DNA from: an uncultured Sphingomonas sp.
GTDB lineage: Bacteria > Pseudomonadota > Alphaproteobacteria > Sphingomonadales > Sphingomonadaceae
Direction: 5' to 3'
DNA length: 62,395 bases
Assembly: GCF_934560975.1 (NCBI RefSeq)
Contig: NZ_CAKTFO010000018.1
Coordinates: forward strand, 1 to 62,395
The position numbers and the translations under genes were made by a program. Positions 36,465 through 43,586 of the stretch are shown one piece after another; positions within the stretch are counted from its first letter, which is position 1, and each line of letters opens with the position of its first letter. The notes under the pieces are model-generated. The model worked only from the letters and a program-made list of their open reading frames with translations, searched no databases and was not told the origin of the DNA.

Positions 36465-37739
36465 ATGACGAAGCTTAGCGGCGGCGATTCCAAGAGTACC
36501 CTGTATTGCTCCTTCTGCGGGAAGTCGCAGCATGAGGTGCGCAAGCTCATCGCCGGGCCGACGGTGTTCATCTGCGACGAGTGCGTGGAGCTGTGCAACG
36601 ACATCATCCGCGAGGAGACGAAGGCCGCCTTTGTCAGTCGCAAGGATGGGGGCGTGCCGACGCCGTCCGACATCAAGCAGCATCTGGACGATTATGTGAT
36701 CGGCCAGAGCCAGGCGAAGCGCGTCCTGTCCGTCGCGGTCCACAACCATTACAAGCGCCTGAACCATGGCGCCAAGGGTGCGGACGTCGAGCTTGCCAAG
36801 TCCAACATCCTGCTGGTCGGCCCCACCGGCTGCGGCAAGACCCTGCTGGCCCAGACGCTGGCCAAGACGTTCGACGTGCCCTTCACCATGGCCGATGCGA
36901 CCACGCTGACCGAAGCCGGCTATGTCGGCGAGGATGTGGAGAACATCATCCTGAAGCTGCTGCAGGCGAGCGACTACAATGTCGAGCGGGCGCAGCGCGG
37001 GATCGTCTATATCGACGAGATCGACAAGATCAGCCGCAAGGCGGACAACCCCTCCATCACCCGCGACGTGTCGGGCGAAGGCGTGCAGCAGGCCCTGCTG
37101 AAGCTGATGGAAGGCACCACCGCCAGCGTGCCGCCGCAGGGCGGGCGCAAGCATCCGCAGCAGGAATTCCTGCAGGTGGACACGACCAACATCCTGTTCA
37201 TCTGCGGCGGCGCGTTCGCCGGGCTGGAGAAGATCATCGGCGACCGCCTGCAGGGCAAGTCGATCGGCTTCGGCGCGTTCGTGGCCGCCCCGGAAGAGCG
37301 CCGCACCGGCGAGGTGCTGCGCCAGTGCGAGCCGGAGGATCTGCTGAAGTTCGGCCTGATCCCCGAATTCGTCGGCCGCCTGCCGGTGATCGCGACGCTG
37401 GAGGACCTGGACGAAGCGGCGCTGGTCAAGATCCTGGCCGAGCCGAAGAACGCGCTGGTCAAGCAATATCAGAAATTGTTCGAGATGGAGGGGGTCAACC
37501 TTTCCTTCACGGACGAGGCGCTGGGCGCGGTCGCCAAGAAGGCGATCGTCCGCAAGACCGGCGCGCGCGGGCTGCGGTCGATCCTGGAAGGGATGCTGCT
37601 CGACACGATGTTCGACCTGCCGTCGATGGACGGCGTGGACGAGATCGTGATCGACAAGGACGTGGTGGAAGGCCGCAAGGAACCGGTCCGCGTCTTCGCC
37701 AAGAAGGCCAAGGAAAAGGCGGGCGGCGACGCGGCCTGA
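36465..37739 (+). CDS. clpX: ATP-dependent Clp protease ATP-binding subunit ClpX
   Basis: A 424-residue AAA+ unfoldase. The N-terminal zinc domain has LYCSFCGKSQHEV and ICDECVELC (C4 site). Walker A is LLVGPTGCGKTLLAQ, Walker B IVYIDEIDKI, sensor/arginine region FGLIPEFVGRLPV, and the pore loop lies in EAGYVGEDVENI. It feeds substrates to ClpP. ATG 36465 is preceded by GAGGTGAG. Upstream 236 bases are free of genes and may hold its own promoter, needed because an unrelated gene separates it from clpP. Confidence 0.97.
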   Translation: MTKLSGGDSKSTLYCSFCGKSQHEVRKLIAGPTVFICDECVELCNDIIREETKAAFVSRKDGGVPTPSDIKQHLDDYVIGQSQAKRVLSVAVHNHYKRLNHGAKGADVELAKSNILLVGPTGCGKTLLAQTLAKTFDVPFTMADATTLTEAGYVGEDVENIILKLLQASDYNVERAQRGIVYIDEIDKISRKADNPSITRDVSGEGVQQALLKLMEGTTASVPPQGGRKHPQQEFLQVDTTNILFICGGAFAGLEKIIGDRLQGKSIGFGAFVAAPEERRTGEVLRQCEPEDLLKFGLIPEFVGRLPVIATLEDLDEAALVKILAEPKNALVKQYQKLFEMEGVNLSFTDEALGAVAKKAIVRKTGARGLRSILEGMLLDTMFDLPSMDGVDEIVIDKDVVEGRKEPVRVFAKKAKEKAGGDAA

Positions 37740-37765
37740 GGCTGGCGTTTCGACCGATCGGATGG

Positions 37766-37803
37766 CGGGTGTCCCGGCGATGGCCGGGGCACCCGTTTTT
37801 CTT
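37766..37803 (+). terminator. Intrinsic terminator after clpX
   Basis: Long GC stem CGGGTGTCCCGGC/GCCGGGGCACCCG with one non-Watson-Crick pair and a four-base loop, followed by TTTTTCTTT, 27 bases after the clpX stop. Confidence 0.85.
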
Positions 37804-38240
37804 TGGGGCGGACGCGCCCGGACGGTACGGGGCGGTGGCGCCGTGGGTGACGGGTTGGCCTCATCGTGCGTCCGTTCTCGCCGCATGAGGCTTGGGGCAT
37901 TTGCAGTCGGGACAGAGCTGTCGGCGCCACCTCATCAAGACGGAAGCTGTGCCCGCACGCAGGCGAGAGCTTGGGAAGCGGAGGGGTACCGCCTGATCCC
38001 ATGTGCTCCCGCCTGCGCGGGAGCACACCTAGTGACGTTTGCGGGGTGGATGCCCGGTCGTGGGCTGGGCCGCGCCTGTGTGACGGATGCATGGCGCAAG
38101 GCGCTTGCGGATGGCCTGCGTGAGCCGCCGGGTGCGAGGATTTGGCGGGCGACTTGCCCCCTCCCCTTCCGCCTATCACGATCAAGCGGGCCGCATCGCG
38201 GAAGGGCTGAAAGGCGCGGACGTGGGCGCTATATGATGGC
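37804..38240. other. Gene-free stretch between clpX and the thiolase gene
   Basis: About 440 bases with no convincing gene: frames crossing it are Arg/Ala/Gly-rich and lack ribosome sites. It contains the palindrome at 38002-38027 and an inverted CCTCAT/ATGAGG pair near 37859-37890. The thiolase promoter should be here, but no clear elements stand out. Confidence 0.5.
38002..38027. repeat. REP-like palindrome, perfect 11-bp stem
   Basis: TGTGCTCCCGC and its exact complement with loop CTGC. It is the longest and cleanest intergenic member of the palindrome family seen at 10103 and 12458-12528, and includes the flanking TGTG/CACA in the stem. Confidence 0.75.
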
Positions 38241-39425
38241 ATGGCTTATGATCCCACCGTCATCTGCGGCACCGCGCGCACGCCGATGGGCGGCTTCCAA
38301 GGCGCTTTGTCCTCGCTGTCCGGCACCAAACTGGGCGCGGCGGCGGTGAAGGGGGCGGTGGCGCGGGCGGGGGTGTCGCCCGGCCGGATCGAGCGCATCT
38401 ATATGGGGTGCGTGCTGGCGGCCGGACTGGGCCAGGCGCCGGCGCGCCAGGCGGCGCTCGGCGCGGGGCTGCCGCGATCGGTGGAGGCGACCACGGTCAA
38501 CAAGATGTGCGGATCGGGGATGCAGGCCGTCATCATGGGCGATGAGGCGATCCGCGCCGGCGCGGTCGGCACGGTGCTGGCCGGCGGGATGGAGAGCATG
38601 TCCAACGCGCCCTTTCTGCTGCCCAAGCATCGTGCCGGCGCCCGGATCGGCCATGATCGCGTGGTCGATTCGATGATGATGGACGGGCTGGAGGATGCCT
38701 ACCAACCCGGCAAGGCAATGGGCGCATTCGCGGAGGACTCCGCCCGCAGCTACGGCTTGACCCGCGCGGCGCAGGATGCGTTCGCGATCGAGAGCCTGGC
38801 CCGGGTAACGCACGCGGTCGAGAATGGAGCCTTCGCCGACGAGATCGTGCCGGTGACGGTGAGGACGCGCGGCGGCGACGTGGCGGTCGATACGGACGAG
38901 CAACCCGGCAAGGCGCGGCCGGACAGGATCGCGACGCTGAAGCCCGCCTTCGCAACCGACGGCACGATCACCGCCGCCAACGCATCCTCGATTTCCGACG
39001 GAGCCGCCGCCCTGCTGCTGGCGCGCGAAAGCCTGGCACGGGACCAGCGCTGGCCGATCGAGGCGCGGATCGTCGCTACCGCCGCCCATGCGCAGGATCC
39101 TGCCCAGTTCACCACCGCGCCCGTTCCGGCCATCGCCAAGGTGCTGGAAAAAGCGGGCTGGACCGTGGCGAATGTGGACCTGTTCGAGATCAACGAGGCT
39201 TTTGCCTGCGTGACCATGATCGCGATGCAGGAGCTGGAGCTGCCGCACGATCGGGTCAACGTGCATGGCGGGGCGACCGCCCTCGGTCACCCCATCGGTG
39301 CATCGGGGGCGCGCATCATCGTGACCTTGCTGGCGGCCCTGAAAGCGCGCGGGCTGAAGCGCGGGGTGGCCGCCTTGTGCATCGGCGGTGGCGAGGCGAC
39401 GGCCATCGCCGTGGAGCGCCCGTGA
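38241..39425 (+). CDS. Acetyl-CoA C-acyltransferase (thiolase)
   Basis: A 394-residue thiolase. The acylated Cys is in TTVNKMCGSGMQAV; the catalytic His in NVHGGATALGHPIGASGARI and the second Cys in ALCIGGGEATAIAVE are intact. It condenses or cleaves acyl-CoA (acetoacetyl-CoA formation, as in PHB synthesis, or degradation); the direction cannot be told. The end overlaps nothing, but the csaA-like gene starts one base after its stop, so the two are an operon. No strong ribosome site precedes ATG 38241. Confidence 0.94.
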   Translation: MAYDPTVICGTARTPMGGFQGALSSLSGTKLGAAAVKGAVARAGVSPGRIERIYMGCVLAAGLGQAPARQAALGAGLPRSVEATTVNKMCGSGMQAVIMGDEAIRAGAVGTVLAGGMESMSNAPFLLPKHRAGARIGHDRVVDSMMMDGLEDAYQPGKAMGAFAEDSARSYGLTRAAQDAFAIESLARVTHAVENGAFADEIVPVTVRTRGGDVAVDTDEQPGKARPDRIATLKPAFATDGTITAANASSISDGAAALLLARESLARDQRWPIEARIVATAAHAQDPAQFTTAPVPAIAKVLEKAGWTVANVDLFEINEAFACVTMIAMQELELPHDRVNVHGGATALGHPIGASGARIIVTLLAALKARGLKRGVAALCIGGGEATAIAVERP

Positions 39426-39426
39426 C

Positions 39427-39798
39427 ATGCACCTGACCCATGATCCCGCGACCGGGGCCGCCCCGACCATCGGCTTCGACCAATTCCTGGCGGTCGATAT
39501 TCGCATCGGCACGATCGTGGCGGCCGAGCCCTTCCCCGAAGCGCGCAAGCCGTCGCTGAAGCTGACCATCGATTTCGGCCCCGCCATCGGCACCAAGCGA
39601 TCGAGCGCGCAGATCACCCGCCATTACGCGGCCGACAGCCTGGTCGGGCGGCAGGTGGCGGCGGTGGTGAACCTGCCCCCACGCCAGATCGGCCCGTTCC
39701 TGTCGGAGGTGCTGACCCTCGGCTTCCCCGATGACGCGGGCGAGGTGGTGCTGTTCGCCCCGAACAGGCCGACGCCCGAGGGCGCACGCCTGTTCTGA
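39427..39798 (+). CDS. CsaA-like tRNA-binding-domain protein
   Basis: A 123-residue EMAP-II/CsaA-type OB fold. IGFDQFLAVDIRIGTIVAAEPFPEARKPSLKL and the end VVLFAPNRPTPEGARLF are typical; the core QVAAVVNLPPRQIGPFLSEV matches the CsaA family. CsaA proteins bind tRNA-like RNA and were proposed to act as export-related chaperones. It follows the thiolase gene by one base. Confidence 0.88.
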   Translation: MHLTHDPATGAAPTIGFDQFLAVDIRIGTIVAAEPFPEARKPSLKLTIDFGPAIGTKRSSAQITRHYAADSLVGRQVAAVVNLPPRQIGPFLSEVLTLGFPDDAGEVVLFAPNRPTPEGARLF

Positions 39799-39881
39799 CC
39801 CGAGCGGCCAAGGCCGAAGGGTCTGTTGCGGCGGACGGCCAGGGGCTATGTGCGCGGACGCAAGACGGGGAGTGAGCGGGG

Positions 39882-40436
39882 ATGAAGATGATTGCGGCGA
39901 TCGTGAGCGGCCTGCTGGTCGCGGCCATGCCCGCCATGGCGGCGGAGAAGGACGGCGCGACGCGGGTGCTGGCGCCATTGGTCGCCTGCCGACCGATCAG
40001 CGACGCCTCCGCGCGCGCGGCCTGCTACGACCGGGCGCTTGATGGGCTGCGTGGCGCCGTGTCCGCCAAGCAGGTGACGATCCTCGACCGCGAGCAGGTA
40101 CAGGTCAACCGCAAGGCCATGTTCGGCTATTCCGGACAGGAGCCGCCCGCGCCCAAGGCAAGCAGGAAGGCGCCGGCTCAGGTGACAGCGAAGGGGCCCA
40201 CCCCCGCGCCCGAGCCGGTCAACGAAATTTCCTCCACGATCGTGTCGGCCACGCCCTATGCGGTCGATCGTTGGACGATCCGCATCGCCGGCGGCGCGGT
40301 GTGGCGCACCACGGAAGCGGGCATGGCGGTGGCGCCGCGCGCGGGAACCCCGGTCCACATCAAGCGGGCGCTGATGGGCAGCTACATGCTGCGGATCGGT
40401 GATGCCCGTGCGCTGCGCGCGATGCGGGTTGGCTGA
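39882..40436 (+). CDS. Exported protein of unknown function
   Basis: A 184-residue protein with a clear signal peptide (MKMIAAIVSGLLVAAMPAMA, cut before AEKDG). Two Cys flank a short helix (VACRPISDASARAACYDRALD), suggesting a disulfide in the periplasm and recalling the beginnings of type VI-associated TagJ-like or 'CRxIxDxxARLxCYD' exported proteins. A Pro/Ala/Lys linker is followed by a beta-rich half (WTIRIAGGAVWRTTE). The start has GGGG upstream. The stop shares a base with the next gene's ATG, so they are coupled. Confidence 0.75.
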   Translation: MKMIAAIVSGLLVAAMPAMAAEKDGATRVLAPLVACRPISDASARAACYDRALDGLRGAVSAKQVTILDREQVQVNRKAMFGYSGQEPPAPKASRKAPAQVTAKGPTPAPEPVNEISSTIVSATPYAVDRWTIRIAGGAVWRTTEAGMAVAPRAGTPVHIKRALMGSYMLRIGDARALRAMRVG

Positions 40437-40801
40437 TGCGTACGGTCGAAGGCGGCTGCCATTGCGGGCTGGTGCGGTTCGAGGCGGATGTGCCGGACGG
40501 GCCGGTGACGATCGACGAATGCGATTGTTCGATCTGTTCGATGACGGGGTATCAGCATCTGATCGTACCCGCCGCCAACTTCCGCCTGGTCGAGGGGCGG
40601 CGTGACACCACCAGCTATCGTTTCGGCACGGGCACGGCGCAGCACATCTTTTGCACGCAGTGCGGGATCAAGAGCTTCTACCGCCCCCGATCCCATCCCG
40701 ATTCGTATAGCGTGAATTTGCGCTGCCTGGACCAAGGGCATGGACTGGATACGGTGATGCGTCCGTTCGACGGCCGCAACCATCCCGGCGTCGTCGGCTG
40801 A
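40436..40801 (+). CDS. GFA-family (CENP-V/glutathione-dependent formaldehyde-activating) protein
   Basis: A 121-residue zinc protein. Metal ligands: GGCHCGLVRFEAD near the start, ECDCSICSMTG, and the distal FCTQCGIKSFYRP. This Cys layout defines the family, whose founder binds glutathione and promotes its adduct formation with formaldehyde; most members have unknown substrates. ATG 40436 overlaps the previous stop by one base. Confidence 0.9.
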   Translation: MRTVEGGCHCGLVRFEADVPDGPVTIDECDCSICSMTGYQHLIVPAANFRLVEGRRDTTSYRFGTGTAQHIFCTQCGIKSFYRPRSHPDSYSVNLRCLDQGHGLDTVMRPFDGRNHPGVVG

Positions 40802-40939
40802 TCGCCGGCACCTGATGGTTCCGCTGCACCGCACTATGACGTGCAGCGGAAATGGAGCAGCAACGTCGGGACGCAAACGGTCGGCATACGGCAACATTGC
40901 TGCCAATTAGTGTTTCCCGCCCATGATCGGCGTTGACCC

Positions 40940-41230
40940 ATGCTGCGCCGCATCCAAATCCCGCGCTTCAGCCGGCGGGAGCATGGAATGCTGCATTATT
41001 ATCTGGCCACGCGCGACGAGCCGTTGAGCTGGGCCGATGTGGAGGCGCTGCCTTTCTACATCTTTGCCGCGATCATCGTCGCCGGCTTGGTGCGCGTCTG
41101 GCTGGGCATCGATTCCGAGCTGGAATCCGCCTTGTTCAAATCCGTCCTGATCCTGATGATGCTGGGCCTGCGCTACCTGCTGTTCGATTATGAGCAGGAG
41201 GCCGCCGACCAGCAGAGCCCCGCCGCATGA
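40940..41230 (+). CDS. Small two-helix membrane protein
   Basis: A 96-residue protein with two hydrophobic segments (FYIFAAIIVAGLVRVWLG and LFKSVLILMMLGLRYLLF) and charged ends. An internal ATG at 40988 has a better ribosome site (GGGAG), giving 80 residues, so the exact start is open. The terminator codon TGA overlaps the ATG of the bestrophin gene by four bases. A role beside the bestrophin channel (for instance as a partner) is only inference. Confidence 0.6.
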   Translation: MLRRIQIPRFSRREHGMLHYYLATRDEPLSWADVEALPFYIFAAIIVAGLVRVWLGIDSELESALFKSVLILMMLGLRYLLFDYEQEAADQQSPAA

Positions 41231-42117
41231 TCGTCGGCCCCGCGCCGCGCATCCGGCAGACGCTCTATTCGGCCTGGCGCATCCTGGCGGTGCTGTTCGT
41301 GTGGGACCTGGCGGTCACCGTGTTCTACTTCGTGGTGCCGTTCAAGGCGCCGGCCTTGCCCATCACCCTGCTGGGCACCGCCGTTGCCTTGTTTATCGGC
41401 TTTCGCGACACGTCCGCCTACCAACGCTGGTGGGAAGGGCGGATATTGTGGGGCGCGATGATCAACGCATCACGCAGCCTGACGCGCGGCGTGATCGCCT
41501 TTTTGCCCGACGACCATGCCGGCGCCCTGTCGATCAAGCGGATCTTGGTGCTGCGCCAGATCGCCTATGTGCAGGCATTGCGGCGCCAGTTGCGGCGGGA
41601 GGATCCCGCCCCGGAAATCCACCGCTTATTGGGTGAGGAAGGCGGACGCGACGCACTGGCGCGGGCCAATCCCGCCAATGCCCTTCTGGAGGGCAATGCC
41701 CGGCTGATCGCCACCGTCTGCCGCGAAGGGCTGATCGATACGATCCAGCAGACGCAGTTGGAAGCGGTGCTGGTCGATGTTGCCAATGCGCAGGGCGGCA
41801 TGGAGCGGCTGAAGAACACGCCCCTGCCTGCCCAATATCGCAGCTTTCCGGCATTTTTCACTCGGATGCTGTGCATATTCGCGCCGATCGGGATGGTTGA
41901 ATCGCTCGGCTGGGCGACGCCGATCGGTTCGTCCGTGGCGGGCTTCATGTTCCTGGTCGGCCTGCAGATCGCGGACGATCTGGTCGATCCGTTCGCCGGC
42001 ACGGTGCACGACGTACCGCTGACCGCCATGTGCCGGACGATCGAGATCGACCTGCTGCAATCCATTGGCGAGGAAGCGCCGCCGCCCCTGGTGCCGGTCA
42101 AGGGCGTGTTGTGGTGA
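41227..42117 (+). CDS. Bestrophin-family ion channel-like protein
   Basis: A 296-residue bacterial bestrophin (YneE type). The family core FRDTSAYQRWWEGRILWGAMINASRSL is present, with membrane helices near 18-70 and around 210-250 and the segment QIADDLVDPFAGTVHDVPL that corresponds to the conserved acidic D-D-x-x-x-P-F region. Bacterial members form pentameric channels. Its start overlaps the preceding small membrane gene by four bases. Confidence 0.9.
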   Translation: MIVGPAPRIRQTLYSAWRILAVLFVWDLAVTVFYFVVPFKAPALPITLLGTAVALFIGFRDTSAYQRWWEGRILWGAMINASRSLTRGVIAFLPDDHAGALSIKRILVLRQIAYVQALRRQLRREDPAPEIHRLLGEEGGRDALARANPANALLEGNARLIATVCREGLIDTIQQTQLEAVLVDVANAQGGMERLKNTPLPAQYRSFPAFFTRMLCIFAPIGMVESLGWATPIGSSVAGFMFLVGLQIADDLVDPFAGTVHDVPLTAMCRTIEIDLLQSIGEEAPPPLVPVKGVLW

Positions 42118-42172
42118 GCGGCACGTCGCTCCGGGACTTCGGTTTGGTGGAGATCTGGGGCATGGAGGCCGG

Positions 42173-42943
42173 ATGACTGACGACGATCTCCTGCTGGCAC
42201 AGCGCCTGGCCGATGCCGCGGGCGCGGCGATCCGCCCCTTGTTCCGTAAGCCCTTTTCGATGGAGACCAAGGCCGACCAATCGCCCGTGACGGAGGCCGA
42301 CCGGGCGGCGGAAGGAGCGATGCGTGCGATCCTGGGCGCCGAACGGCCGGACGACGGCATCATCGGTGAGGAATATGGCGAGGAGCGCGCGCAGGCCGCG
42401 CGGCAATGGGTGCTCGATCCGATCGACGGCACCCGTTCCTTCGTGGCCGGGCGGCCGATCTTCGGTACGCTGATCGCGTTGCTGGAGGACGGGCGACCGG
42501 TGCTGGGAGTGATCGACCAGCCGATTGCCGGCGAACGCTGGATCGGGGCCAAGGGCCGTCCGACCCTGCTGAACGGCGCGGCGATCCGCACCCGCGCCTG
42601 TTCGGCCATCGCGCGGGCGCACCTTGCCACCACCGGCCCGGCTTACTTCACGACGGACAGCTACCTCGCGTTCGACCGGGTGCGCGCCGCCGCGCGCGAC
42701 ACGTTGTGGGGCGGCGACTGCTACAATTACGGGCTGCTGGCGGCGGGCCATCTCGACCTGGTGATCGAGGACGGGCTGAAATTATATGACTTCGCCGCCT
42801 TGGTGCCGATCGTCGAAGGTGCCGGCGGGCGGATGACCGACTGGCAGGGGCGCGCGCTCGACCGCGACAGCATCGGCCAGGTGATCGCGGCCGGCGACCC
42901 GGCGTTGATCGACCCGGCCGTTGAATTGCTTCAGGCGGCCTGA
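42173..42943 (+). CDS. hisN: Histidinol-phosphatase, inositol-monophosphatase fold
   Basis: A 256-residue IMPase-superfamily enzyme. Metal ligands: GEEYGEE, then DPIDGTRSFVAGRPIFGTLIALL, the HisN-type variant of the D-P-I-D-G-T motif; WGGDCYNYGLLAAGHLDLVIEDGLKLYDFAALVPIVEGAGG completes the site. In alphaproteobacteria this fold supplies the histidinol-phosphate phosphatase step. The start ATG 42173 follows GGAGG. The last 13 bases overlap the end of the convergent BLUF gene. Confidence 0.9.
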   Translation: MTDDDLLLAQRLADAAGAAIRPLFRKPFSMETKADQSPVTEADRAAEGAMRAILGAERPDDGIIGEEYGEERAQAARQWVLDPIDGTRSFVAGRPIFGTLIALLEDGRPVLGVIDQPIAGERWIGAKGRPTLLNGAAIRTRACSAIARAHLATTGPAYFTTDSYLAFDRVRAAARDTLWGGDCYNYGLLAAGHLDLVIEDGLKLYDFAALVPIVEGAGGRMTDWQGRALDRDSIGQVIAAGDPALIDPAVELLQAA

Positions 42944-43335
42944 CGCACGCGCGCGAAGCCGCGGAACAGTTCGCGCATATTCTTGTCTTCCAGCGTGTCG
43001 GTCATCCGGTCCACCAGATCGGCGACCGTCTCGCCCGCGGCGATGGTGACGCGCTGCGCGGCCATCGCCCAGCCGCCGAACGAGCGCACTTCCACGGTTC
43101 GCTGGGACAGCAGAACGAGTGCGCGGTGACGAGGATCGAGCTTGATGCGGTTGTAGGTCGCCATCACCGCCGACGGTTCCCCTTCCAGCGCCTGCAGGAA
43201 GCGATAGCCGTCATACAGCAGCAGACCAGTCAGGCCCGCGCGGAAATTGTTGGCGCGGGATGTGCGCAGGATGTCGCGGATCTGCTCCCCCGACAGGCCC
43301 GGCGTGCCGGTGCTGATGTAGGTGAGCTGAAGCAT
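42931..43335 (-). CDS. BLUF-domain blue-light sensor
   Basis: A 134-residue stand-alone BLUF protein binding FAD. The photoactive residues are in place: Tyr6 in QLTYIS, Asn30 in NNFRAGLTG, Gln48 in FLQALEG, and Trp89/Met91 in GGWAM. A C-terminal helix pair follows (VADLVDRMTDTLEDKNMRELF). No output domain is fused, so it must signal through a partner. It diverges from leuA across ~100 bases and overlaps the end of hisN. Confidence 0.92.
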   Translation of the reverse strand: MLQLTYISTGTPGLSGEQIRDILRTSRANNFRAGLTGLLLYDGYRFLQALEGEPSAVMATYNRIKLDPRHRALVLLSQRTVEVRSFGGWAMAAQRVTIAAGETVADLVDRMTDTLEDKNMRELFRGFARVRQAA

Positions 43336-43437
43336 GGGAGCGTGATCCTTTCACGTCCATCTAGCAGGCCGATGGTTAAGGAATGTTGAGCGGAAAGCGG
43401 GTGGACGCCCGTGCGGCCATCGGTTAAGCCCACCCTT

Positions 43438-43485
43438 ATGCAGTTCGGCCGCGGCCTTCTCCTGCTTCGACTTACGCGCCCTTAG
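43438..43485 (+). CDS. Leucine-rich leader peptide upstream of leuA
   Basis: A 15-codon frame MQFGRGLLLLRLTRP ending in TAG. Five of its codons are Leu, four of them in a row, which is what a leucine-sensing attenuator needs. It lies 102 bases before leuA on the same strand. Its ATG lacks an obvious ribosome site. See the RNA element that overlaps its stop. Confidence 0.7.
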   Translation: MQFGRGLLLLRLTRP

Positions 43486-43557
43486 GCGCGTCGATCGCTT
43501 GCGGCCTGGCCAGGCCGCCGTCACCGCCTAAGGGACCGCCACCGCGCTCCACAGCGC
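43474..43557 (+). promoter_or_regulatory. Attenuator-like RNA with mutually exclusive hairpins
   Basis: Three local hairpins lie between the leader peptide and leuA: ACGCGCC/GGCGCGT with loop CTTA (43474-43491, holding the leader stop), the palindrome GCGGCCT/AGGCCGC (43501-43518) and GCGCT/AGCGC (43544-43557). In addition, CCCTTAGGCG at 43479-43488 is the exact complement of CGCCTAAGGG at 43525-43534, so hairpin 1 competes with a long-range stem enclosing hairpin 2. No T run follows, so the mechanism may not be classical intrinsic termination. Confidence 0.7.
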
Positions 43558-43586
43558 CCTGACGCTCTTATGTGCCGAGACCGACC

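Noticed and set aside
37762..38349. A 195-codon plus-strand frame between clpX and the thiolase gene
   Set aside because: Crosses the clpX terminator and a palindrome, and has Arg/Ala/Gly-rich composition without motifs.
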